Source of the DNA: Anarhynchus alexandrinus
Lineage: Eukaryota > Chordata > Aves > Charadriiformes > Charadriidae
Assembly (NCBI GenBank): GCA_008711295.1
Contig: VUYV01000329.1
Coordinates: 186,001 to 250,000, forward strand
DNA length: 64,000 nt
Reading direction: 5' to 3'
Numbering within the stretch: position 1 is the first letter of the stretch; every line of letters begins with the position of its first letter. Of this stretch, positions 49,801 through 63,000 are shown piece by piece. The notes under the pieces are model-generated. The model searched no databases and was not told the DNA's origin. It saw nothing but the letters and a program-made list of their open reading frames with translations. The translations under genes and the position numbers were made by a program.

Positions 49801-52650
49801 AATAAACAGCAGGCGTGCTGACACCTTACCACAGGTCACCAGGGATCTAGTTTCTTGAATGTATTTGAATATTCTGTTGGCTGATCAAAATACTGATGTT
49901 GTCAAAAGGAGAATATGGATGTGCACGTTCTGCAGCTCTTACTTATCATGGGATGTTTCCCATGAAATGAGAAGCAGAGCAGAGTTAGTCATGTGAGAAT
50001 CTCTCCTGCTTTCTCTCTCTGCTTCACTGCTTCTTGTCTCCATCTGTGAAAGCTATACATAGCCTTTCAACACCCAGAGTGAAGTGCTCAAATAATAAAA
50101 GATAAACTCTTAAATGAATATGTGGAAACCATCAGCAAGTATGAAACCTTGTTTTCATAAATCATAGGTTTAAATGGGATGTACTGGATTTTTAAAAATT
50201 TTAATACATAGACAAATATTGTTATCATTTTTTATTAGTTTGGTTTTTTTTTTAAATGGAAACAGCATAAAAGGAATTAAGCATTTATTAGAATGCTGTA
50301 AGGCACAGTATAAAAAAAAAATCTTCAAGTCATTACAAATGAAAACAGCACTTAGAGCTCATCTTCTCTTTATTTCTTTGTCTGTGACCTCAAACTTTTG
50401 TTTGGCAGTTCAACGTGCTGGAGAACTGGGTAGATGAGGAATTGTTTAGGCCAGAGGCTGTAGTAAAAATAGGTGGCATGGAAAGTTAGGAAATATTTTT
50501 GGCGGGAGGTGTAAAGGCTGTTTGTAGGAGAAGGAGAAGATAGTTCAACTGAAAAAAAAGAAAAGAAGGATATACTAAAGGATTGTATTTGACCAATAAT
50601 TTAAAATAATTTGGTTTGTTTGCATGTTGCGTTGTTATTCTAATTTAAGTCAGTGTCTGAAAGAAGAGTGCTTTGAGATAAAGAGCTAAGTTTCACTCTG
50701 AAAATATCGAAACAGAATACTCAAAAATCTGTTTGAAAATGTAAAATAGATGCTTGACATTTCATATTTTTCCACATCTTTTTTTAAGCTAAAACTGTCT
50801 AATAGAACTAAAGTTCATGTCTGTGACATGACATATACCAATTTTACATATATACAGTTTAAGCTCATCCAAGAGTTTCCATACTTTAGTTTTAGAAACA
50901 AAGAAATGAAAAGAAATTTTTTTTACTGTGCTTAATGAGTTGCATAAAATTAAAACCTGGTTATGCAGCTTCTGAAATGAGTAGGCCTAGACATACTTGC
51001 TTTCACACAGAGACACATAATGAAAAGCAAAGATTTTCATATTGTGAATGAGATTCAACCTGTTATGTTTAATTGAAATATATTTCAGTGGCATTCCAAA
51101 CAAAATTTTCAAATGGTGCCAATTCAGTTTCATATTACTCACTATTACTAGTCATCATCACAAATTAATTTAATGTAGTTTTCTGACAAGTAATGATGGA
51201 TATTTTTTTTTTACATATACTTTAGAATAAATATATAATTTCCCAGTAACTGTGGAGGATTTAATGCGAAATACTAACAATCAGGACTAAATAAATGGGT
51301 AAGATTGTGTTTGATTACTTTGTAAAGTTTGGTGTTTTGTTGGTATTTTACCTTGTTATGTTTTTCATGTTTTCTTTATTTTCAATTTATTGGCTTATTT
51401 AACTTGTCTTAGTACTGAGCAGATTCTATGCAAAGTTCTAGAGCATAAACTGAACGTCATTATTTTCCCCTGATGGATCATACTTATAGCAAATATTGCA
51501 TCTCACACTTCTATTGCTACACATACAGTATGTGTCAACGAAGTCAAAAGCCTGACTAGCTACTTCCTTCCTGTGAGTTCATTTGTTTGTTAAAACCAGA
51601 AGTTGTAGACTGTTAAGCAGTAGAAACCTCTGTGATAACTATTATTAAGTAATATGAAATATTGAAGTTGAAGAAGGGGGAGGCAGAAGAAGCTCGAAAA
51701 AGATCTCATTTCTTTCTGTGGTTTGAATGTGATATGAGGGAAACTCCTAATAACAAAAGAAATGTAACTGTGCTGGCTTTATAAATCTGAATGCTATGTA
51801 TGAAGTACATCTTCTTCGCTTATTTTACACATGTAATTTTGTTTGTGTTGCCTGTGTTTTAGAGGTGAACTTCTAGTATGCCCTTTTATCCAAGTTACCC
51901 AAAAGCATTATAGGACAAAATGTAGGCTAAGCCTGATCTGGAAAATAAGTTTGGAAAAACATAGAAAGAAAAGAGTTACAGGACAAACTAAAAGTGGTGT
52001 CCCTGTACCTCAAATTACCAGTACTAGAAATTGACATCATACATTCATAAAATTCAATTTTGTGACTGCACCACATCTTTCTGTTTGTTATTGACTTGTC
52101 TTATATTCAATAACTATGTAATATAACTTGCCTATGAGGAAGTTTATAAAAACAGTATATGATCATGGCTTCTGCAATAGTTTCATGAAGAGTATAATTT
52201 GAATAGACCTCTTTCATTGACATAAATTCTTGGGAAATAATGATAACTTTCTGGGTATTTTTGTAATTTAAATATTAATTATAAATTTGAAATATACCTT
52301 TTATTGTTTGGTATGTAGGTCTTTTAAAAATGAAATAGCACACTTTGAGCAATTTTTCTTTGAATTCCAATGGTACTCCTATCTTAAAACCAACACATTC
52401 ATTTTACAGAATTGTGTTACTACTTTTGTTTTTTCCTCTTCCCTGTGCCCCGTTCCACCCCCCACTGGCTGCCTGTAGTTGTAAAAAAATAAAACAAATC
52501 AGACAGAGTAATCAAATGGCCTTATATGAACTTGTTTGGAACAATTTTAAAATAAGCTCTTTTATTGCTATTTTAATTTGGAAGTGAGCCTTCTTCCTTC
52601 TTAATTTAATTCCATAAACTCTCAGTTGCACTAAAGGTTTGTCTTAATGG
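46890..52650. other. unique AT-rich non-coding DNA
   Basis: No gene or recognisable mobile element. There are T-runs near 49740-49751 and 50246-50252. An acceptor-like tract ending at 51862 opens a 57-codon frame to a stop at 52034, without a good polyadenylation signal nearby. Confidence 0.6.
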
Positions 52651-52657
52651 GTTTTTA

Positions 52658-52789
52658 AATACCATTGTCAGGATGCCCTGTGGCAATCTGGTTGTGATCC
52701 TTAATGGCATCCAGCTGGGCAGGAATGGTTGCATCAAGATGTCCACCGACATCAAAGAATCTTTTTAGCTTGGAATTAAAAATCTGGTA
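52658..52789 (-). pseudogene. short protein-like patch, origin unknown
   Basis: The block is less AT-rich than its flanks, and its minus strand holds a 44-codon frame between two stops. The predicted peptide is hydrophilic and protein-like (for example DVGGHLDATIPAQLDAIKDH) but I cannot name a family. It could be a fragment of an inserted coding sequence, an unrecognised exon or chance. Confidence 0.15.
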
Positions 52790-55700
52790 TTAATTTTTTG
52801 AGTGACTAATCTGCATTCCATATTCCTTTATGCAGGTTGTTGAAGGCTGTCTCCAGAAAAGCCACAGCCAAAGTAGGTATGGTGACTTGGAGCTTGAGGA
52901 CCTCAAAGAGATAAGTATCATGGAAAAAATGTCAGAGGGAGAAGAAAGAGGTTTTAAGTTCACATTGAATTGTAATTCCTATAACAACAAAGAAATTCTG
53001 CTCTTGGTTTATTCCTGATAAATTGAGAAGAGCAAGGAAACACAGTACGTTGAGGCATCTCTTACCTTCACTTCAATAGTTCTGTTTGCCTGCTCTTAGT
53101 GACACCCTTGCTTATATGGATAATAGGTCTTTCAGCATGGTATTAGCAGATTTGGAGCATTACAGTTCCATATCACAGCTTCTTTATGATTTAGGCAAAA
53201 GATTAGGAAGAGGCCATTTGAGCTCACACGTGGTTATACCAACTTTTCAAACAGCCTAGTGTGGTGAAAAGACAAAAGAAGAGTACAGTTATACTCCCTT
53301 TGAGGATATTCAGTTAAAAAACAACCCTACCTACAGAAATAGGATTATACAATCCACATTTTTTAATTGTGGAGAGATGAACAGTTTACTGGTTCATTAA
53401 CTCAAATTAGTATTTTTATCCCAGGATTTTCCAGATTTCTAAATTGAAATCGATTAAATACGGTATATGAACATGTCCCTATATTCAGAACAGAAGGACA
53501 GGAATTAGTAAGCACACTGAATATTTTGTGAGGAGGTTTCCGCATCCATACTGGACCATAGATTTGATGATTGTTTATAAAATGTGATTAACAATATGAG
53601 TGTCAGAGAGGCTGCTGTAATATGAGGTTAATCCTCATTTTCGCTTTTAATGGGATTTGATAATTGATTACTGTTGTTTTGCTTTTCTGATGGTACAGAT
53701 GAGACTTTCATCAGCTCAGATGAGCAAATCATGATAAATATCATTGCTGTGTGTGCAGTAAAACTGGTTTTTATATTGGTAAAAGTGCAGATTTCATTTT
53801 CATCAAATGCACAGCTGCAAGCATCCTATGATGCATGAGAAAACAGTTGTTAAAAGCAAAGAGACGATAAATATCAGCAATCTCTCCAGTTACACAAATA
53901 AAATGTCATATTCAGATTTAACATGGAACAATAATGATATCCCTGAAAAATTATGCATGACCATATTGTAAACCTATACACTGTTCTTTCTTTATTGAAA
54001 TAACACTCATGGACAGCGAGTGTATGTGGGTTTGGAGGTGCTGGATAGAAATAAGTTAGTAATTTTATTACAATTCTTTAAAATGCAGCTGAAAGTGCAA
54101 GACAACTTTCTTTGGTAGCGCAAACTGGTTTTTCAGTCACTTGGTACAGGTCAAGTTCCTGAAATAAAAGACTATCATATACAAAAGGTCTGCTCAGCTA
54201 TGGATAGCTTTAAGTACGCTTACTAACTTTTTTTTTAGTCATTTCATCTTCAGTATTGTTGTTTTTTTTTCATTGCTGAGCTCTTTGTCTGTTACTCCAG
54301 TCCTAGTTTTTCACATGCTGAGAATCCTTTGGACTGTGATTTTAAAAGACACTTGCAGAATTAAAACACCTGTTTGATGAAACAAACAGAGAGAAAAAAG
54401 CACTAATCACCACCCTGCTTCCTTGAAACTCCTGCATAAGGACTGTAGAAAGAAAGATTTTGGAGACTTTTTGAATTTTCCCTAGTTATTAGGACCATCA
54501 AATACATTTTTATTTCTCATCCTTTTTTCAGATTTGTTGTAACCTTTAAGCACTGTCTTTTCCTACTTCTAGTATTTCCTTTTCATTGCAATTCCTAGAT
54601 TTCATTTTGATTTTCATTCAAATTTAAATGTCATTCTTTCTTTCCATGCACCCAATAAGATTTTGATCAGTAGTTACTGTGTCATCTTAAAACATCTCTG
54701 TTTATTTTTTCTGCTACTTTTTCAGCACAAAGTAAATTCCTTTCTCCTTCTCCATTCTGATTTTTTTTTTCTTTTGAGTTCACAAGCCACACTGAATAAA
54801 CTGCTTTGACTTTCAAATGCCACACTTTCATTTTCTCTCCTTGCGGATTCATTTGCTTGGGACAGCTTTGAGATCAGTACATTCTGCTAAGGACCAAAGC
54901 AAATTTGAACATATGGTAGCACTCCTAAACTGTGAAGATAATTCACTAACCTACTGTTTCTACCGACAATTACTTCTGTTTCTCATTTATTTCTATTATA
55001 TGCTCTTGTTAAGAAGCATCAGTTTCCAAATATAGTAATATCTCAAGCAATTTACATTATTTTCTCATGAGTATAAGCATACAGTTCATTGTCCTGTATT
55101 GAAGTCTAGAGTAAATTTTTCTCTGTGTTTACCCAATATTTTAGCATAAGCATGAGCTAAAATACTTACAGCCTAAAAATGGAGAAAGCTATTGAGCAAT
55201 ATCGAGCAATTATTTGTGTTTTTTATTCAGTGAGTCATCGAATCTGAAACAAGTATATGCAGCTTTAACAACTAATAAGCTCCCCCATAAAAATGGACAC
55301 AATACTGGGTTATAGGCTTATTTTAAATAATCATCAACATTTTCTTTCTCTCTTCATAAAAAACCCAAATCATCTTAATTCAGAACAGAAAAGTTTATTG
55401 TTTGTTAAATTAAAAAGAAAAGAAAAAGCACCTTTGTTTCAGAGCAATTGTTTTTATAGTACAATAGCTGTGATTTAATATATGACTAAAATATTTTTCA
55501 TAAAACAAAAATGCATTTTAATAATAGACCTCTGATCAAACACAGACTGTGATGTAGGAGACAAAAGACTTTGATCTTTGAAGTGAAGAATAACAATACA
55601 AATCTCACATTCAATAAAAAACATTCTTGATTTGGAGAGCGAACAAATCGAATCTATGATAAACAGCTTACTAAGTAAAGAGAAGAAATGACTTTTTTTA

Positions 55701-56820
55701 AATTATGTTTAGAATTTAAAATAATGGCACAGGTAAAAACACACTTTTTTTTTCCATCGCTGGAGTATTTAAAAATCTGCCATTACATTAACTGACGTCC
55801 ATTTCTCTTTTAGGTAGAATGCATACTAGATGCTGAGTAAATTAGTGTTTATTTTTTTACTTGCTACATTATGTATGATTTTGTGCTTGTCATAGACACT
55901 GTCAGTAAAGAAAAGGTACAAAACACAATGGTCCTATATATAAATAACATACTACTCCAGCTGGTAATTGCAAATAACATTGATAAGCACACAGGTTCTG
56001 AGTATATTTATTAAAATGGATACCTGATAATTAAATTTAATGGGCATGCCATTTTCAGTGTTTAAAGTAGAGAGTGACATTACAGAGAGTAAGATAAAGT
56101 ACGTAAGAAATGTACGATTTCTATAAATCATGTTCCCAAGACTGTGTTTCGGAAGAGGCATAGTGGAAAATAAAGACAAAGAGATCTTAGTCATGTTGAA
56201 TTATTCATATTGTAGTAACAGGACAATATTTATTCTCAGTAATGCACTTGTTCTGGAGAGCTGAAATGCATCAAAGCTTGTTTATTGTTGATTTATGATG
56301 ACAAAAAATAAGAAATAGTCTATCGTCATAATTTTGGAAATTTCTTCCTAGAAGGTGAAGGGGGATATTTGTGGTAAGGAATTCCACTGAAAAAGTAAGG
56401 CTTATGACAAAACAAAATACTAATCATGACTTGCTTCTGGCTGGAGCTATTAAAATTAAGTTTCTCTGTTCTGAATACAAGTATGTAGTGTGTTCTACTT
56501 TTCTGAGTAAGAAAAACTATATATTTGTGGGTTTTTTAGATCTATGTAGACAAAAAAAAATAATTAAATGCTTTAGCCCTGGAATCTCTGTAAAATCTGA
56601 CATAATTTTATGAGATCAGGCCTGCTGAAGTCAGCACAGGTATACTCACTAAGGCTACTTACCACTAACAAGAAAACCAAACTTCTTCAGAATATTTCAT
56701 AGGCAAATAGATTTTCAAAGCTATTTGACACCTGTGAACCTCCACTGTAACCAACAGCAGAGGTTGGGTTAAGAGCTGTGAATATGAGTAAGAAATAACT
56801 GTGTTCTGGGTTTTTTTTGA
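52790..56820. other. unique AT-rich non-coding DNA, partly conserved-element-like
   Basis: No supported gene. A possible 37-base exon (52836-52872, TATGCAG before, GTAGGT after) is too short to judge. 53640-53960 contains a TAATTGATTA homeodomain dimer site (53661-53670), repeated GATGA/TCATC words, and ATGATA..TATCAT, and reads like a vertebrate conserved non-coding element. Confidence 0.5.
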
Positions 56821-56842
56821 GCTGCTTTAGTGACGTTCAGGG

Positions 56843-57067
56843 TCACTGCTCTCTGTGGCTGCCTCCCTCGGCTGGTGACGGGGGACTTGACACGGAGGAT
56901 GACCTTCGGAGGATTTGCCTGCCATTTGCATCAACCAAAGGAAGAGTATACTGCCTTTGCAGAGGACTAGGCTGGTTCTAGGAATCTGCAGTCCATACAG
57001 TCTGCTCACCATCGTCTTTCACAAAATCTCCCTCCTTGGCTGTCACCTGGGCTGTCCTTGTGAGATG
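56843..57067 (-). pseudogene. GC-richer coding-like patch with an in-frame stop
   Basis: On the minus strand one frame is open for 29 codons (57067-56981), broken by a TAG (56980-56978), then open for 44 more (56977-56846). The peptide has a Ser/Pro-rich, basic stretch (RRSSSVSSPPSP) of a kind common in cytoplasmic scaffold and signalling proteins. The patch is richer in G+C than its flanks. I cannot identify a parent gene. A retrocopy fragment with a stop, or chance in a GC-rich patch, both fit. Confidence 0.2.
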
Positions 57068-57079
57068 TCACATTTCAGT

Positions 57080-60000
57080 TGGGTAAGCAATTGACTTACA
57101 GCTCTAAATTAAGAGAGGTGTCTAATTACCAAGATTAGGGCCTTGTGGTTGCTTTCTCCCTCTCACCCCATCAAGATGTGTCTTGTAGTAAATCAAATGT
57201 GACGCCTGAGAAAAGTGAAAGTTGCTAGCAAAAATGTTAGAGAAATGTCTTTCATATACATGGATAACTTGGCATGATTGACATGGCAAGGAGGATTGAA
57301 TGGTTGATGCCTATAAATACGAACAGGGTTACTCACTAAGAAAAGGAAAGAACTAAATAAAAATACTATAAAAAGATGAATAGTTATAACCTGAGCACGA
57401 ACAAAAATAACTAAATTAGAAGGCCCTTAATGTCTTGCTAAAGCTTCCTAGCAAGTAAAAGCTGTCTTTGACTGGAAATACAGGAAACAGAAGTCAAATA
57501 ATAAGAGGCTTCTAAGACAGGGATCAATAATTTTATGAAGGCAATTTTGTGACATGGGTGTCTGATGTGACAGAATAACTTAGGAAATCCATTTCTGTTC
57601 AACAAAGCCCATATTGGCTTTTTTTATTGGCTCTATAAAATATAGCTTGCTTTAAACAAAGAACAAATCAATAACACTGGAGAACACTAATCAGTAATAA
57701 GGGAGTTTATTAGGTTAAGTATTGTGGCTTACTATGGGCTAAAAATCAGATTTTTTTCAAGGCAAATTTTGAAAAGAAATTGACAGTCATTTAGAAAGAT
57801 CTGAACAAGGTATTGGTTTCAAAATATGCTCTTCTCATCCAGTGCTCTGATTTTCTTTGATTTCAACTGAGGCTAATGAGTTCTGTTATTATTGTGAGCT
57901 ATTCAAAATAAGATCTTGAGTAGCAGCCACAAGCATGAAAGTCTTGAATGATTTGAAGACTATTGAAATGCTTTGCTACGGCATTTATACATGCTTCAGT
58001 TTTTCAGTTTCTCTGCTCTCCATGCTGTAAGGTTGAATGAATTAACCTCCACCCTGGATTTAGCACTGAAGAAACAATTTTGCAAGGCAATGTAAAGTCT
58101 TAGACCTGGAGATAAGGATTTAGAGTTGGAAGAGAACTTGGTAGACAGAAGCAATGAAAGTCCAAGAGGGAAAGTGTGGGTTTTAGTTTCTCGTGGGTGC
58201 GGCAAAAGCGTGTTTGACAATACAGTCCCACAGACCTGAAGACCATTTAGCTGAGGGCTTCTATGGGACTTCTCGTGGCCCTGACCATCTCTACCTTGCA
58301 GCATGTGTTAGCACCAGTACTTCTGTGACTTCAGAGTGAGCCAGCGCGGGAAGGTGATCCAGCTGAAAACAGGGTTGGGTGGTATTTTTTGGGGGGGGGC
58401 GGGAGAGTGCCTATGTTGGTGGGGGAAGATGGCGATTTTCATTTAGAAAGAGCTCCCTGAGCTATCATCCTCTGAAGTCACAGTGGCATTTGTGGTGACA
58501 AACAGGTGATGATGGGAATGCATAGTCGAGGATCCTGCATCAGCTGGATAGACTAAAATCTCTCTAAATTGCTATGAAAAAAAATACAATGAGAAAAAGT
58601 TGCAGCAGGATAGGTGTTAGTTCCTGTCCCTCTCCTTGGTGCAAACAGAATTGGATTGAGTCTGCTGCACAGTAACTGACGAGTACTGGGTCCCTCTTTA
58701 CAGTTTAGTTTTGGTCACGTATATTTCTATTCAAGGTCCTCCTCAGGAACTAAGCATATTTCAGCTCATACTGGGACTATTGGGTTAAAACTGTACTGAT
58801 GAATTCTGTTGAATACAAAAACTTACAATGAAAGAATCTGAACATTTTACAAGTTTGCATCTGATTTTTTTTTTTTTAAAAAAGCATCTGTGAAAAGCTT
58901 CTTAAAGCGACCCAGGAAAAAAAAAATCAAAATGTGTGCTGTCTCATTCTTTATGAAGTTTATAAACCAGGCCTCCAGGTCAGCAACACACACTCTCAAG
59001 ACATCAAGTACATAAATAGGCCTTTCTTCAAGGCATGTCGACAGACTTTGCAGCATCAGAATGTATCAAATACTAAGTAATAATGACTACAAAACAATAA
59101 AATTGAAATTAGTATGCTGAAGGAAGGAGATTAAATTGATAGGTATTTACTCACTAGAACTCTGGCACGCAAAACCTTTCTTGTATTTTTTGATACTTTT
59201 CGTTCTGATCATCTTCTGAATTGACAACACCAAAGGAAGCTGTTAAAAAGCTTTAGTGAAACTTGACTAGTATGTGGATTGGAAGTTGTCAGTGGGATGT
59301 AAGCAGCAAAACCCTTACCAAATTGACATCAAAATCATGAAACAGAAAATGTTAAGTTTGAAAACCCTTTGAATTATTATAGTTCTCATAATTAAAAAAA
59401 AATCAGTGCTGACACCACCAAGAATTCTGAATTCATAATTATAAAAGAATTTCATTATTCTGCTTCATCTTTATTAAGTGCTAATTTCAGGAAAATTGCG
59501 CTATAGCGTGAAATCTTCATAGCCATTTCAACATTAATGCAGAAGAACTTTTCCAATATGTATAATATGTGGAAATCATATACATTGACCATGCAATAGG
59601 AGAGCAAGTAAGATAATTTTTAAGGTGTTTAGCAGTCATAAAGTTAAAAAAAAGTCTGGGAAAAGAAGGGAAGGGACAGCATCAATATTCAATTAGAGTA
59701 AGATTTCCCTCAGAATTTGAATGATACACAATTGGTAGATTTTTGGGTGGGGTTTTGAGTTGGTGTTTTTTTTCCAGACAATACCCAAGACATAATTGAT
59801 CACGGGGCAATAGAACAGGAAAAGATAAAGAGTAATTTAGTGCTGTTCTCTAAGAGGGTTCTTAACAGACTAGCAGGATACTGAAAATTTTGTCAAAAAT
59901 CCATCAGTTGACTTAAGAGCAGAGACTGGAAATATTTTAACATATAACTTGACACACAAAAGGAAAAAAAGATGTTGAAATGATAGAGGAATCTATTATG

Positions 60001-63000
60001 TGAGCTTTTCTATTATGCTTATGATAACGTTAAGGTCAGAATATTAAACAGAGAATACTCAAATGCACTGTCGTACTGATTAAATTAGATCAAGAAGAAT
60101 GGCAGACATAAGAATATAATTGCAAAAAAGCAATCGATGTGTCCAAACCCATAGGCAAACCTGTAAAAAAAAGTGAATCAACTTTACAAAAAAAAAGTGA
60201 TTAGAAAGCAAGATGGGAAGGGATATATGCAATGATGGCATATATTGTCAATAAATAAGCACTGTTTCTTTGGATATCAGTGCCAAAAATATGTCACATG
60301 GGCTCATATCCTAAGGATATCTCAAATGAATTAAATGAAGAAAACAATGTGGTATAACGTCTGCATCTGAATGAGGCTGAAGGAAGCAATGTAAATGTTG
60401 TTTTTGTATACAAAATACAAAGAACAGCTTCTCTAAAGGACATAAATGACTTCCCCCCCACAAGTTACGAAGCGTGGAAGTTCAGCTCTGGCCTACTGTT
60501 ATGTGTGTGTTCTGAAACTTTATGAGCTTAGTTATCAGAAGACTCTCAGATCTAAAATCTTGAAAGCTTTAACACCAGAAAAACATTTATGTGGTTCATA
60601 AAAAGAGTACATGGTAGATAAGAAGTGTTTGTCACATGGACAAAAGACAACCAAAATGAGGTGCTCTGAAATACATTGTTCATTCAACAATACATTGTCA
60701 GGAGATGTTTGAAAATAAAAAAAGGAATTTAGAAACCCAAGACCTACTGATTTTTTCCTGGGAAAAACAGCTTTTGTTTGAAAAATCACTCTTACCAAAG
60801 GATATTATTCTCTAGTTAGTACAAATTAGCAGGAATGGAGTAAGCTTTGTGTTCTTCCACAATCTCACTTCTGCAACATAGCATTCTCTTAATAGCATTG
60901 CTTTCAATTGCTATTGGTGTTTTTGAGGCTGCTGTTGTCTCACTGAGGCTGTCATATTTCTGCGCCCCTCAGAACATGTGTACCCAGTGGAAATGAGTGT
61001 CAAAATGATTTTGACTAAGTGTTCTAGAAAACTTCCATGTTAAATCTCAATTATACTTACATTTTAATGTGTGGTTTGTTCTCTTACTGTGCCGATAAAT
61101 TTTAGTTTACTAAATAACAAAAATAATTAATGAGAATGGAAATACCAGTTTTCCCTCACTTGTGTTCTCAGAGTATCTAAACCATTTTCAGAAATTTTTG
61201 TTTAATGATGTGGATCAAAAACAAGGACACATCTCAAAGAAAGCCATGTAGGTAGGTAGTTCCTTGTGATTCTAAATCAAGTTCTGTGGTTTGGTTTTCC
61301 AAAGCTATTTAAAGAATAACTAGCAATCATAGAAACCACAGTATGCAAATAAACTGTTTAATTTGAAATCCTAAGCTAGATGTTCTTCCAACAGTTGAAA
61401 CAATATTAAAGTGTTCCTTTGGTAAATCTGCAAAACATTTTCAGTTGTGTGAAATTTTATATTTACATTTTTGTCGGGTTCCTGATTGTTTCTCCATCTG
61501 TTTTCTGTGGTTTTACTGTATTTCAACGAAAAGTGAATAAAACTGTGAAAACCTGTGGAATATTATTCTTCCACAGTTGACATTTGGAGAATTTCAAACG
61601 GTAATGTGATTATCCAATAGGTTCCACATTATTGTTGTCGTATATGATTTCTCAGAGCTTCAGTCTGTTCTCAGACATCTTGCCCTTGTTACCTGTAGAG
61701 TTTTGCAGAAATTAATCTTATGGCGGAACATCCAACACCCCATTGGAATGCCTAACTTAAAAGGAGAGGCAGATGTTCTAGGAAAAGAGAAATACATGAA
61801 TCTCGGTGTCTTCAGAGGACACGGAAGATTTAGGGCATACCTGAGTATTTATCAAGCTTGATTTTTGAGAAGTACTTAGTAATTATTTTACATGATGGGA
61901 CCTCTTTATATTTTGTATATTAAAAAAAAAACCAACAAGGTGTTTTATTTATGTATTTAAGATGTGGTTGTCATGAAATCATAAAATTTAAATTGTATGT
62001 TGTATTACAGTTTAGGATTAATTTGATTATCCTACCGTGACTCTTCAGGCATAGCACTTGGGCCAAACCCTACTTATAAAGCCCTGATGGGCACCTTCAT
62101 GACTAAATGCTGCCTGTAGTGGCTGCTGAAGTTTGGGAGGGAAGGGTCAGAGGACTAATGTCGAACCACCCAGTAGCAAGAGTCATAGGTGGTAGGAGAA
62201 GAAGGAAGGGAAGCCAAAGAAAATGAAACTCCAAAAATTTCCGTCACGTATGGGGTACTGGAATAGGGATTCTGTGAAATAGCCCAGTATCACCTTGGAG
62301 ATACATACATAGACTGTGCGGCTATGTCTAATCTTCTCCCAATTTAACTCCCTTAAAAGCAAAAAAGCCCAAATAAACAAGCTCTGTCATTGATCTTGGT
62401 TAAGAATATTCATAACAGTAGCTGTTGTCCTTAGAAATGACAAGCACTTAAAAAAGAGATTTGACATTTTAAGTAGTAGATGAAATTGTTCTTTGCTGTA
62501 ACGGATTCGGTGTACCTGTAACTTAAAAGTGGTATGCCTGTTGTGTTGGTGGTTGCATTTGGTATAGTGTAATCTGTAGATTACTGGAGGCAGTATTTCT
62601 ATACATTGTGTTTGGTCTCTCTTTGGAAATTGCTGTAACTTCTCATAAACACTTAGACTGATCTGAATCCTACCGTGGTTTCTGGAACTATTGCATTTGT
62701 TTAAAACAATAGTTTCCCTCTTCAAATATTTTCAATTTCTGCTGTTTGCTGGGTCCCTTATGCATTTGAAAGGTCGCCGTCAAACATCTGTTTTTTCCCA
62801 TAAATTAAAATCTCTGATGCAAAAAAAAATTAACAGTATTCCTTCACGTTGCCTGAAAAAACTGCAGTGTGAGAAACAAAATATAAAATATGCCCCATCT
62901 GAATGTTTTTCAGTGTTTAAACCCATAAATATATTTTGATAAATACTTGACTAAAATGGCATAAAGTGAGTATTGCTGTCATTTTGGAAACATGTAACAT

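Noticed and set aside
51863..52034. Terminal-exon-like frame after a TTTTAG acceptor
   Set aside because: No good polyadenylation signal follows and no upstream exon in phase was found.
632..56931. Several exact ATTTGCAT octamer (POU) sites, at 632, 14663, 37148 and 56924
   Set aside because: About four are expected by chance on both strands in AT-rich DNA of this length, so there is no enrichment.
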